Origin: DRPN01 sp964599235
GTDB lineage: Bacteria > Bacteroidota > Bacteroidia > Bacteroidales > VadinHA17
Reading direction: 5' to 3'
Assembly: GCA_964599235.1 (NCBI GenBank)
Contig: CAZRDX010000055.1
Span: 1 to 64,000, forward strand
Length of the DNA stretch: 64,000 nucleotides
In this document: one piece after another, positions 52,023-59,930 of the stretch
Layout of the letters: every line of letters starts with the position of its first letter
Position numbering within the stretch: the stretch's first letter is position 1
The notes under the pieces: model-generated
What the model saw: only the letters and a program-made list of their open reading frames with translations
Told to the model about the DNA's origin: nothing
Databases searched by the model: none
Position numbers and translations under genes: made by a program

Positions 52023-52727
52023 ATGCGACACAGGAAAGGATTCAACCATCTGGGGAGAAAGAGCGCTCACCGGCAGGCGATGCTGGCCAACATGGCCGTT
52101 TCGCTGATCATGCATAAAAGGATCACCACCACGCTGGCCAAGGCCAAGGCCCTGCGTATGTATGTGGAACCGCTCATTACGCGCTCCAAGGAGGATACCA
52201 CCCACTCGCGCAGGGTCGTCTTCTCCTATCTGAAGAACAAATATGCAGTGGCGGAGCTTTTCCGGGAGATCTCACCCAAGGTGGCTGACCGCCCGGGAGG
52301 GTACACCCGCATCCTGAAATTGGGCCATCGTCCCGGTGACAATGCCGAGATGTGTCTTATCGAGCTGGTCGACTACAACGAGGCCATGCTGGGAACCAAG
52401 GAAGAGACACGTGGCCGTACGCGGCGGGGTCGTCGCCGTCGCAAGGGTGGCAGCACCCAGCCGGCCGACACCACAGAAACCCGGTCGACCACCCAAGCCT
52501 CCGGCGAAGAGACCGCTGCGACACCCGAGGTGAAAGAAGAACAATCTGCCTCCGCGGAGAAAAGCTCCAAAGAACAGACAAAGGCAGAAGAAAAGCAGCC
52601 TGAACAGGATGCGGAACAGAACAAGGTGAAAGCAGCAGCTGAGCCCGCCGAGGAAGAAAAGAAAGAAGAACAACCTGCCAAAGAGGAAAAGAAAGCAGAG
52701 AAAAAGGGAGAAGACAAAAAAGCGTGA
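52023..52727 (+). CDS. rplQ: Ribosomal protein L17 with long charged C-terminal tail
   Basis: Residues 1-118 are normal L17 (RHRKGFNHLGRKSAHRQAML, ITTTLAKAKALRMYVEPLIT, FREISPKVADRPGGYTRILK, CLIELVDYNE). They are followed by an extra 115 residues: first a basic block (RGRTRRGRRRRKGG, about 127-140), then a Glu/Lys/Ala/Thr-rich, low-complexity stretch that ends in KKGEDKKA. Most bacterial L17 proteins end near 120-130. The tail should be disordered and stick out near the tunnel exit, where L17 lies. It is the last gene of the cluster and a strong terminator follows. Confidence 0.97.
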   Translation: MRHRKGFNHLGRKSAHRQAMLANMAVSLIMHKRITTTLAKAKALRMYVEPLITRSKEDTTHSRRVVFSYLKNKYAVAELFREISPKVADRPGGYTRILKLGHRPGDNAEMCLIELVDYNEAMLGTKEETRGRTRRGRRRRKGGSTQPADTTETRSTTQASGEETAATPEVKEEQSASAEKSSKEQTKAEEKQPEQDAEQNKVKAAAEPAEEEKKEEQPAKEEKKAEKKGEDKKA

Positions 52728-52748
52728 AACGAGTTTTCAGCATCACGG

Positions 52749-52787
52749 AGATCCGCCGCTGTCATCCCGACCGGCGGATCTTTTTTT
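52749..52787 (+). terminator. Terminator of the ribosomal superoperon
   Basis: AGATCCGCCG (52749-52758) pairs perfectly with CGGCGGATCT (52772-52781), followed by TTTTTT to 52787. The loop is 13 nt. It lies 21 bp after the rplQ stop and marks the end of the 18-kb unit. Confidence 0.9.
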
Positions 52788-52896
52788 GCATCTTTTCCCC
52801 GGTTTTCTTCGGGTTGTTTATGTTTCAGAATATTGCCATCTTTACACGAAAGGGAGATGTGCTGCGGAAATGGGTGAAAGGTCTATTGTTGGATAG

Positions 52897-54255
52897 ATGC
52901 GTTCGATCTACAGAGGGCTCATCACGGGATTGTTGATTTTGTTGGGGTATGGTGGAGGTGTGCTCGCTGCTCAGGAGGATGAGGCATGCTCTGCTGTCAA
53001 GGTGCGTTATCTGACGCGTCAGGGGTGGCAGAACCTGCCGGCAGACACGTTGCTGCATCTGCGTCTGCGCAGTCATACCCTCCTGGAGATAGAGTTCCCC
53101 GACGGCTGTTTCCATGACAGTCTGTTGCAGTACAGGCTGGCAGGTCATGACACGGGATGGACCACTCTCCGGGCGGGGCGGCCGGCTTACCTTACCGGTT
53201 TTTCTTCCAGACGGTATGTCCTGTATGTACGCTATTTTCTTGATCCTGACGGATGGTCGGCCCCGAAGCGTGTGCTCACCCTGGAGGTAAGGATCCCTTT
53301 CCGTACCACCGGTGCCGCCCAGCTCATCCTGGTGCTGCTCATTTTGCTCCTTTTTTATCTCTATCTTCGTTACCGTACCCGCACATTGCGCCGTACCAAT
53401 CAGATCCTCAGGGAGAAAGAACGTATAGGACGTGAGGTGCAGAAGCAGCGGGACCAGCTCAGTGCGATGCACAAGGATCTTACCGACAGCATCCGTTATG
53501 CCCGCAAGATCCAGCAGGCTCTGCTGCCTTCCGATTACTATTTCCACAGTCATTTTCCGGAGGCTTTCATCCTTTACATGCCGCGTGACATCGTCAGCGG
53601 CGATTTCTATTGGATCCATGCCAAGGATGAACGTCTCTTCTTTGCCGTGGCCGACTGCACCGGACATGGTGTCCCGGGAGCTTTCATGTCGATGATCGGC
53701 TTTGAGATCCTGGATAAGATCATCAATGATCAGGGGTTGGTCCATCCGGGCGAGATCCTCAACATCCTCAACTATGGCATCAGCAACACCTTCAGCAGGG
53801 GAGAAGAAGACCTCCTGCTCAAGGATGGCATGGACATCAGTTTCTGTACGTTGGACAGGGAGAAGCAGGTCCTGGAGTTTGCCGGTGCTTTTCACACTCT
53901 TTATCTCATTCGTGAGAACAAACTGCTGGAGTTCAAGGGCGACAGGGTGTCAGTCGGGCTTGGTGAGTCGGAGGGCGGAGAGTCGTTCACCAATCATGTC
54001 ATTCCTTTGCAGGAGCATGACAAGCTGTATCTTTTTACCGACGGCTTTCCCGATCAGTTCGGCGGGCCCGGTGGCAAGAAATACATGTACCGGAGGTTCC
54101 GGCATCTGCTGCTCTCGGTGCACGAGCTGCCCATGGAACGACAGAAACAGATCCTCTACGAAAGCTTCGTTTTCTGGAAGGGGGATTACAGGCAGGTGGA
54201 CGATATTCTGATCATGGGGATGGATCCGCTGGCCAGCAGCCGCCCCATCATTTGA
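52897..54255 (+). CDS. Membrane SpoIIE-type (PP2C-like) protein phosphatase
   Basis: This 452-residue protein has a signal peptide (LITGLLILLGYGGGVLA), a periplasmic Y_Y_Y-like beta-sandwich (about 30-135; LQYRLAGHDTGWTTL, YVLYVRYFLDPDGW), one membrane helix (about 145-163), a coiled coil (165-205) and a cytoplasmic SpoIIE phosphatase domain (210-445). The metal-binding marks are VSGDFYWIHA, VADCTGHGVPGAFMSMIG, LFTDGFPDQFGG and QVDDILIM. Such proteins dephosphorylate anti-sigma antagonists or signalling partners. The sensor resembles the end of two-component propeller proteins, but the propeller itself is missing. The gene overlaps the convergent histidine kinase gene by 8 bp at the 3' ends, which suggests joint regulation. 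Partner unknown. Confidence 0.9.
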   Translation: MRSIYRGLITGLLILLGYGGGVLAAQEDEACSAVKVRYLTRQGWQNLPADTLLHLRLRSHTLLEIEFPDGCFHDSLLQYRLAGHDTGWTTLRAGRPAYLTGFSSRRYVLYVRYFLDPDGWSAPKRVLTLEVRIPFRTTGAAQLILVLLILLLFYLYLRYRTRTLRRTNQILREKERIGREVQKQRDQLSAMHKDLTDSIRYARKIQQALLPSDYYFHSHFPEAFILYMPRDIVSGDFYWIHAKDERLFFAVADCTGHGVPGAFMSMIGFEILDKIINDQGLVHPGEILNILNYGISNTFSRGEEDLLLKDGMDISFCTLDREKQVLEFAGAFHTLYLIRENKLLEFKGDRVSVGLGESEGGESFTNHVIPLQEHDKLYLFTDGFPDQFGGPGGKKYMYRRFRHLLLSVHELPMERQKQILYESFVFWKGDYRQVDDILIMGMDPLASSRPII

Positions 54256-55996
54256 GCAGTTCTTCCATGATCCGGATAAGGGTCTGGATCTGGAAAGGTT
54301 TGCTGATATACTCATCCATGCCTGACGAGATACATGTCTCCCGGTCGCCCAGCATGGCATTGGCCGTGATGGCAATGATGGGGGTGTGGGTGTTGGTGGA
54401 GGTCTCTATCTCACGGATCTTGCGTGTCACCGTAATACCGTCCATCTTGGGCATCTGGATGTCCATCAGGATGAAATCGTACCGCGTGGTTCCGTAAAGA
54501 TCGAGAGCTTCCTTGCCATCCTGTGCGATGTCGATCTGCTTGACGTATTTCTGAAGGCTCAGCTTGACGATCTTCTGGTTGATGGGGTTGTCTTCGGCCA
54601 GAAGGACGATGGCATCGCTGAGTTTTTTCTTCTGGCCCGCGGGAATGCCGGCAACCGGCATGGCAGTCATTTCGGAACGCGTTTCCTTCACCTTCCTGAA
54701 AGGAACGGTCACTTTCAGACAAGGAGTCTTACCGTCCTCGAAGCGGGTGAGCTCCAGCGAACCGCCCAGCTGACGGACCAGACTGCGTGCCAGCAGGAGG
54801 TTGATGTACTGGAAATCTTCCGGGTCACTCAGTACCCGCACTCCCTGGTCAGCCAGACGCGTCAAATGAAGGAAACGTTTCTGGTCGAACAGAGGACGGT
54901 CGCAACGGAAGAAAAGAGTGAGCAGGATTTTGTCACCTTGTTCCTCCTTTTTCAGGGTTATAGTGGTCTGAAGCTGCTCCTCCTGCTGATTGCGGAAGAT
55001 CCCTTCCATCACGTTCATGATGATCTGTTTCAGGATGACACGGTCGCCCTGTAGGGTCAGGGATGTCTCCTCCTCTCCGGGAAAGGTGATATGCAGCTTG
55101 TTGCCGTATTGCTTTGGTGCGAGTTCTTTCAACTGGGAAAAAATCTCCGAAAGACGGAACGGCTCATAGCCGATCTGTTTGATCGGGGTGGTGAATGCTC
55201 CCGTCTCGGTGATGGAATCCACCACCTGGATCAGGTTGGTGGTCGAGACCATGATCATCTCGAACATCTCCCGGTCCTCATCGGCGATACGGGTTTTCTT
55301 CAGAAGGCTCTCAAAGGCTACAATATCGTTGAGCGGCGTGCGGATCTGGTGTGACAACTGCGTGAGGAAACGGTCCTTCTTCTCGTTCTCTTTCAGGATC
55401 AGCTCCTTGGCTTCACGCACTTTCTCCAGAGACATGTTCAGGTACCAGTTGTAGATGTTGCCCATCAACCAGAGAAATCCATAGATGAACAAGATATGGA
55501 TCTTATGACTCAGCGGCATGAACAGATCCGTATGGTCGGGAGAGATCCAGTAGAACAGCACAAAGATCACTAACAGAAGAAGGAAAAAAGAGAACCAGTT
55601 TCCCCGTTTCTGACCCAGCAGGTAGATCCCCAGCATGGGATAGACAAGCGCCCAGTAAACCACCCAGTTCTCACGGATCAAAACAAAAAGAAAAAAAACC
55701 CCGATGGCCAGGGTGCCAACCAGATATCCCAACGCAAACCAAAGGTATTTCTGGGTTCTCTTGAAGATGAGAATGTTCAGGGCATAGACCCCTACCGAAC
55801 CCAGCAAAAAATAGAGGGTGGAGATATATGTGGCGTGCTGGACCACGGAAAAGATGAGGATCACCGGGATCATCAGCACGATGAAGATCGAAAGCAGGTT
55901 GATCACCAGGATCTTGGGTCGGTACTCATCAGCCTGGGGACCCTGATAATCCAGCATCAGTATGTTCAGTAACCTGGTGATTCGTTCCGTCGTCAC
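54248..55996 (-). CDS. Hybrid histidine kinase with degenerate ATPase domain and receiver
   Basis: This 582-residue membrane protein has six hydrophobic segments in residues 30-180, a linker helix and a HisKA domain with His216 in LTQLSHQIRTPLNDIV. A region in place of the HATPase domain follows (about 290-420). In it the N-box is only roughly kept (ILKQIIMNVMEGIF), the DxGxG motif is absent (LTLFFRCDRPLFDQKRF), and the second Gly box reads INLLLARSLVRQLGG. The C-terminal receiver (about 460-580) is intact, with Asp512 in DFILMDIQMPKMDG and Lys in YISKPFQ. So ATP binding is doubtful, while phosphotransfer to the receiver could still occur from another kinase. It overlaps the phosphatase gene tail-to-tail by 8 bp. 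Confidence 0.9.
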   Translation of the reverse strand: MTTERITRLLNILMLDYQGPQADEYRPKILVINLLSIFIVLMIPVILIFSVVQHATYISTLYFLLGSVGVYALNILIFKRTQKYLWFALGYLVGTLAIGVFFLFVLIRENWVVYWALVYPMLGIYLLGQKRGNWFSFFLLLLVIFVLFYWISPDHTDLFMPLSHKIHILFIYGFLWLMGNIYNWYLNMSLEKVREAKELILKENEKKDRFLTQLSHQIRTPLNDIVAFESLLKKTRIADEDREMFEMIMVSTTNLIQVVDSITETGAFTTPIKQIGYEPFRLSEIFSQLKELAPKQYGNKLHITFPGEEETSLTLQGDRVILKQIIMNVMEGIFRNQQEEQLQTTITLKKEEQGDKILLTLFFRCDRPLFDQKRFLHLTRLADQGVRVLSDPEDFQYINLLLARSLVRQLGGSLELTRFEDGKTPCLKVTVPFRKVKETRSEMTAMPVAGIPAGQKKKLSDAIVLLAEDNPINQKIVKLSLQKYVKQIDIAQDGKEALDLYGTTRYDFILMDIQMPKMDGITVTRKIREIETSTNTHTPIIAITANAMLGDRETCISSGMDEYISKPFQIQTLIRIMEELLK

Positions 55997-56060
55997 GGGT
56001 TTTTCGAAGGTATTTTTTACGGCTTCAAAAATACATCAAATTTTACGGTAAGGTATGAAA

Positions 56061-56094
56061 TTTGTTCGGTTTTTGGAGAAAAAATGTTACTTTG
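56061..56094 (+). promoter_or_regulatory. Likely promoter of the secreted-protein gene at 56168
   Basis: TTTG at 56061-56064 and TTACTTTG at 56087-56094 (22 nt apart) match the Bacteroidota pattern with one mismatch in the -7 box. A second TTTG at 56072 is too close. Confidence 0.45.
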
Positions 56095-56167
56095 AAACAC
56101 CTCCCGGCGGAGGAAAAAAAGAAGATGTGAGATGTTCAGGGGACAAGTAAGCAGGCAGACAGAGTGG

Positions 56168-56896
56168 ATGCGTAAGCTCGTTGGGGTGGCGGGGCTGTGG
56201 ATGCTGATCATGGGGTTTTCGGTCCAGGCACAACCCCGTGTTGCACCTCTCGGGCATGAGCGGGACGACACGTTGCGTACGGCAGAGCTGGACCGTGATT
56301 TCCGTTTCAAGGACGGCATCTTTCTCAACTTCGACCAGGTGAAGGCCAACGATCCCATCCCCAAAGCTTATATCGTGACGATCGTACCTTTGAACGACCA
56401 GGCTTTTTACGACAAGGTGCTCTCGCACGACATCATCACCTATTATGATGACCAGGGGTACCGTCATCAGGTGAAGCGCGACAACATCTGGGGCTATTCT
56501 CGCAACGGCATCCTGTATGTTCAGGTGGACGGCCATTTCAACAGGATCACCATCGTGGGAGGTATCTGTCATTTCGTGGGAACACGCACAGTACTTGATA
56601 CAAGGTACTACAATCCGTACAACAGTTTTTATTATCCTGCCTACGGCTATTATTACCCACCCGCCTATACGGCTACCACCTACGAACGTACGGAGATGCG
56701 GCAGTTCATCCTCGACTTTGAGACGGGGAAGATCATGGAGTATACCAATCAGAGTGTGGAAGTGGCCTTGATGCGTGATCCTGAGCTGTACGATGAGTAC
56801 GTCCGTCTGGGACCTACCAAGAAAAAGCAGATGCGTTTTATGTACATTCGCAAGTTCAACGAACGCAATCCCGTTTATCTTCCGGTCCGGGAATAG
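56168..56896 (+). CDS. Exported protein of unknown function
   Basis: This 242-residue protein starts at the ATG at 56168 with a good signal peptide (MRKLVGVAGLWMLIMGFSVQ, then AQ); an ATG 12 codons earlier (56132) is possible but lengthens the N-terminus without need. The mature part contains FKDGIFLNFDQVKANDPIPK and YYDDQGYRHQVKRDNIWGYS, a Tyr/Pro-rich stretch (NPYNSFYYPAYGYYYPPAY, about 160-180) and a C-terminal helix (PELYDEYVRLGPTKKKQMRF). I do not recognise the family; it looks periplasmic or surface-bound, without a lipobox. The next gene, also exported, follows 53 bp on in the same direction. Confidence 0.72.
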   Translation: MRKLVGVAGLWMLIMGFSVQAQPRVAPLGHERDDTLRTAELDRDFRFKDGIFLNFDQVKANDPIPKAYIVTIVPLNDQAFYDKVLSHDIITYYDDQGYRHQVKRDNIWGYSRNGILYVQVDGHFNRITIVGGICHFVGTRTVLDTRYYNPYNSFYYPAYGYYYPPAYTATTYERTEMRQFILDFETGKIMEYTNQSVEVALMRDPELYDEYVRLGPTKKKQMRFMYIRKFNERNPVYLPVRE

Positions 56897-56949
56897 GAGG
56901 AAGTGCGGGCGACAGAGCGAACAAGCGATCTTAACAAAAACCCAATATC

Positions 56950-57801
56950 ATGAAAAAGAGCCTGTTTATGACAGTACTCCTGGGCCTTTCCGTAATGCTC
57001 TCTGCCCAGGGGCCTTTCCCCACGGAGGATCAGATGAAAGCTTTTCGTGCTTCGACCACCTGTGTGGTTCTCGAAGACGATCCTTTTTCCCTTTTCAATC
57101 CGGTCATCAAGGAAGCTGTCAAGAAGGTGTGGACCATCACCTCTTATGAGTTTATTTCCACCGGTGAGTTCCAGAAACGTATGAAAGATCCTTCCTACTC
57201 TTTTCTGGTGCTCACCTCTACTGCCTTCGAGAAGGACCGGGCAGGGGCGAAGTATGATTTTCTCAACCTGCTGCAGGGTGACCCGGTCAACAATCTCTCC
57301 AAGCTGCCTGAGTTCTGCTCATTCCCTCTGGCCTATTCCAATACGGATGATGATGGATATGTGGCCAAGATGGAGGTGATCGTTCGTTTCGTCCAGCAGC
57401 ATGTCACCCGTATCCTGGAACATCCGGGCAGTCCTTCCTTGAAATATCGCTATCTGAAATATTACAACGTCAACATGCAGGATCTGGGTGATAAGGAGCT
57501 TTGGCTGGCAAAGGAGGACCTGGTCCCGGAGCTGCGGGAAGAGGCTGCGGTGAAAGCCCTCTATCCTCATCCTTTCCGGCTGGTCAGCAGGGACGAGATC
57601 GACAAGGCACTCAACGACCCGCCTGCCGGGATGGCCTTCCTTTTTGTGGTGAAACCCGGTGACGAAGGCGACGAAGGACGGGTCTACAAGATGATCCTCG
57701 ATCCGCAGGGGAAGATGTATTATTTCAACTACCATCTCATCTCTAAGAAGAAACCCAACGGCTTCCTCCCTTCCGACCTCAAACGTCTCGGCAAGTTCTG
57801 A
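56950..57801 (+). CDS. Exported protein of unknown function
   Basis: This 283-residue protein has a classical signal peptide (MKKSLFMTVLLGLSVMLSAQ). The mature part starts GPFPTEDQMKAFRASTTCVV and has KKVWTITSYEFISTGEF, YSFLVLTSTAFEKDRAG, and near the end GMAFLFVVKPGDEGDEGRVY and FNYHLISKKKPNGFLPSDLK. There is a single Cys after the signal and no lipobox or sorting tail. I recall similar proteins as unnamed periplasmic proteins in Bacteroidales but cannot assign a role. It probably shares a transcript with the gene before it. Confidence 0.78.
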   Translation: MKKSLFMTVLLGLSVMLSAQGPFPTEDQMKAFRASTTCVVLEDDPFSLFNPVIKEAVKKVWTITSYEFISTGEFQKRMKDPSYSFLVLTSTAFEKDRAGAKYDFLNLLQGDPVNNLSKLPEFCSFPLAYSNTDDDGYVAKMEVIVRFVQQHVTRILEHPGSPSLKYRYLKYYNVNMQDLGDKELWLAKEDLVPELREEAAVKALYPHPFRLVSRDEIDKALNDPPAGMAFLFVVKPGDEGDEGRVYKMILDPQGKMYYFNYHLISKKKPNGFLPSDLKRLGKF

Positions 57802-57820
57802 CACCGGCAGCGCCTCCTTA

Positions 57821-57854
57821 CCCCTCTTCCACAAAGGGGAGGGGATGGTTTTTT
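57821..57854 (+). terminator. Possible terminator before hisS
   Basis: CCCCTC (57821-57826) can pair with GAGGGG (57839-57844), followed by ATGG and a T-run (57849-57854). The loop is 12 nt, so the hairpin is modest. The T-run also forms part of the hisS promoter. Confidence 0.4.
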
Positions 57855-57879
57855 GTTGCCGATTTTGATGATATCTTTG
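57852..57879 (+). promoter_or_regulatory. Promoter of hisS
   Basis: TTTG (57852-57855) and a perfect TATCTTTG (57872-57879) form a Bacteroidota-type promoter with 16 nt between; a GTTG at 57855-57858 is an alternative. Predicted transcription start is near 57886, giving an 18-nt leader. Confidence 0.6.
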
Positions 57880-57903
57880 TTCTTCGTATCAAGCTAACGA
57901 TCC

Positions 57904-59286
57904 ATGGCTTCACAGCGACCGACGATCCCCAAGGGCACACGTGACTTCTCACCGCAGGAGATGATGCGACGCAACCACATCTTCCGCACCATCGAGGATG
58001 TGTTCACCCGCTATGGTTACCAGCCGCTGGAGACCCCGGCGATGGAGAATCTTTCGACGTTGCTGGGCAAGTACGGCGAGGAGGGCGACCGTCTGTTGTT
58101 CCGTATCCTCAACTCGGGCGATTTCCTCCGCGGGATACCACGGGAGGAACTCTCTACGATGGATACCCGGGACCTCGCTCTGCGCATCGCCGAGAAAGGA
58201 CTGCGGTACGACCTCACCGTGCCCTTTGCCCGCTACGTGGTGCAACACCGTAATGAGATCACCTTCCCCTTCAAAAGATACCAGATCCAGCCGGTGTGGC
58301 GGGCCGACCGCCCCCAGAAAGGGCGTTACCGCGAGTTCTATCAGTGCGATGTCGATGTCATCGGTTCTGCCTCCCTGCTTAATGAGGCGGAGCTGACGAT
58401 GATCATCGACGAGGTGTTCAGCCGCCTGGAAGTGCCGGTGCTGATCCATCTCAACAACCGCAAGGTGCTGGCCGGCATCGCCGAGGTGCTGGGCGTGGGC
58501 GAAAGACTGCGGGAGATGACCGTGGCCATAGACAAGCTGGCCAAGATCGGACTGGAGGGCGTGACACAAGAGCTGCGGGAGCGGCAGTTCCCCGAAGAGA
58601 GCATACAAAAACTGCTGCCTCTCCTGACCTACGAGGGAAGCGATGCGGAGAAGATCGCTATGCTGCGGCAAGAGCTGGCCCCGTCGGAGACAGGGATGAA
58701 AGGGCTCGAAGAGATGGAGAAGCTGCTCGACCACCTGCAGCATCTGCCCCTGCGGCAGGAACGGCTGTTCGACATCACGCTGGCTCGGGGACTGGACTAC
58801 TATACCGGGACCATCTTTGAGGTGACGGCGCGCGAATGGACCATCGGCAGCATCTGTGGCGGAGGACGCTACGACGACCTTACCGGCATCTTCGGCATGC
58901 CGGGAGTGTCAGGGGTGGGGGTCTCTTTCGGTGCCGACCGCATCTATGATGTGATGCTCAATACCGGCAAGTTCCCCGACACCACCCTGCGGGCCACCGA
59001 GGTGCTCTTCCTTCATTTTGGTGAGGCGGAGATGCAGCATGTGCTCCCCCTGGCTGCCGCCCTGCGGGAAGAGGGGATCGCCTGCGAAGTGTATCCCGAT
59101 GCGGTGAAGATCAGAAAACAGATGAGCTATGCCCACCACAAGGGCATCCCCTGGGTGGTGCTGATAGGTGAGAACGAGATCCGCGAACGTACGGCCACCC
59201 TCAGGATGATGGACAGCGGCGAACAGGAAAGAGTACCGTTCGAAAACCTGCCGGAACGGATCAGAAAGATGAAAGAAGCTCAGTAG
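57904..59286 (+). CDS. hisS: Histidyl-tRNA synthetase
   Basis: This 460-residue class II synthetase charges tRNA-His. Seen: IPKGTRDFSPQEMMRRNHIF, motif 2 FPFKRYQIQPVWRADRPQKG followed by RYREFYQCDVDVIG, the histidine-binding ARGLDYYTGTIFEV, and motif 3 GGGRYDDLTGIFGMPGVSGV with GVSFGADRIYDVM. The C-terminal anticodon-binding domain spans about 365-455 (EVLFLHFGE, YAHHKGIPWVVLIGENE). The GTRDF to SP spacing matches the family. It is a single gene, followed by the hairpin array. Confidence 0.97.
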   Translation: MASQRPTIPKGTRDFSPQEMMRRNHIFRTIEDVFTRYGYQPLETPAMENLSTLLGKYGEEGDRLLFRILNSGDFLRGIPREELSTMDTRDLALRIAEKGLRYDLTVPFARYVVQHRNEITFPFKRYQIQPVWRADRPQKGRYREFYQCDVDVIGSASLLNEAELTMIIDEVFSRLEVPVLIHLNNRKVLAGIAEVLGVGERLREMTVAIDKLAKIGLEGVTQELRERQFPEESIQKLLPLLTYEGSDAEKIAMLRQELAPSETGMKGLEEMEKLLDHLQHLPLRQERLFDITLARGLDYYTGTIFEVTAREWTIGSICGGGRYDDLTGIFGMPGVSGVGVSFGADRIYDVMLNTGKFPDTTLRATEVLFLHFGEAEMQHVLPLAAALREEGIACEVYPDAVKIRKQMSYAHHKGIPWVVLIGENEIRERTATLRMMDSGEQERVPFENLPERIRKMKEAQ

Positions 59287-59352
59287 CCCAAACCACTGAC
59301 AGCCGTCAGGCGAATGACAGGCCGAAGGGCTTAATGACGGTCGAAGGCCGAT

Positions 59353-59422
59353 TTATTGAGATTGCTTCGTCGGAGCAGAGCTCCTCCTCGCAATGGCTCC
59401 TTCGGAGCCAATGACAGGCCGC
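59353..59422 (+). repeat. Long hairpin unit, copy 1
   Basis: This about 70-bp block (ATTGAGATTGCTTCGTCGGA and on to AATGACAGGCCG) recurs at 59770-59838 with few changes. The inner hairpin is GGAGC-aga-GCTCC. Confidence 0.8.
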
Positions 59423-59478
59423 AGGCCGAATGACGGACTGTGTGCCGGCATGTGGGGGCAAGGCACCCGGCCACGGCG

Positions 59479-59517
59479 GGTCAAAAGGGTCGAAGAGGTC
59501 GAAAGGGTCGAAAGGGG
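59479..59517 (+). repeat. Short tandem GGTCGAAAG repeats
   Basis: About four copies of a 9-bp unit (GGTCAAAAG, GGTCGAAGA, GGTCGAAAG, GGTCGAAAG) stand in a row within the hairpin array. They look like slippage products and share the GTCGAA core with the unit at 59340. Confidence 0.75.
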
Positions 59518-59547
59518 AGACATTGAAAGGTTGGGGGCCGGTTTTTT

Positions 59548-59580
59548 GGGATTGCTTCGGCGCCGGGGCGCCTCACAACA
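59548..59580 (+). repeat. Long hairpin unit, diverged copy
   Basis: GGGATTGCTTCG followed by GGCGCC-gg-GGCGCC and TCACAACAT resembles the other long units but has a different, still fully paired stem. Confidence 0.6.
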
Positions 59581-59769
59581 TCCGGGCTCAATTGATTTAT
59601 TGACGGCGTTGGGGTTATGAACACATCCCCGCCCCCTCTCAAGAGGGGAGGTCCGACGCACATAGCCAATGACGGCCGAAGGCTCAATGACAGGCCCGGA
59701 GGGCCGAATGACGCCACGAAGTGGCTAATGACGCTCCGCCAGGAGCATATTGACAGGCCGAAGGCCGAT

Positions 59770-59838
59770 ATATTGGGATTGCTTCGTCGGAGTGGAGCTC
59801 CTCCTCACATTGGCTCCTTCGGAGCCAATGACAGCCCC
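59770..59838 (+). repeat. Long hairpin unit, copy 2
   Basis: This block is a near-duplicate of 59353-59422. The inner part is GGAGTGGAGCTCC, and the following GGCTCCTTCGGAGCC hairpin is identical in both copies. Confidence 0.8.
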
Positions 59839-59930
59839 GTCAGGGGCCAATGACAGCCATCGCGAATGACGCCTCGCCAGAGGCCAATGACGTTCCGCCA
59901 GAAGCACATTGACAGGCCGCAGGGGCATGG

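Larger units (their letters stand above)
59293..59930. repeat. Array of AATGAC hairpin units
   Basis: Between hisS and the DsbD-family gene lie about nineteen short units of 16-23 bp (two longer) that start with AATGAC or ATTGAC (59313, 59333, 59410, 59429, 59668, 59686, 59707, 59727, 59749, 59827, 59849, 59865, 59886, 59908) or the related AATGGC/ATTGGC. Each is followed by a small hairpin. Stems differ but stay paired: GGCTCC/GGAGCC, GGCCC/GGGCC, GCCAC/GTGGC, GCTCC/GGAGC, GCCCC/GGGGC, CCTC/GAGG. Loops are few: GAA, GCA, TTC, GTCA, GCCA. No gene fits. It is not CRISPR, since there is no constant repeat with equal spacers. Confidence 0.85.

Noticed and set aside
59293..59930. CRISPR array or coding ORFs (59393-59620, 59617-59853)
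   Set aside because: There is no constant repeat with equal-length spacers and no cas gene; the open frames overlap the hairpin units and have random-looking composition.
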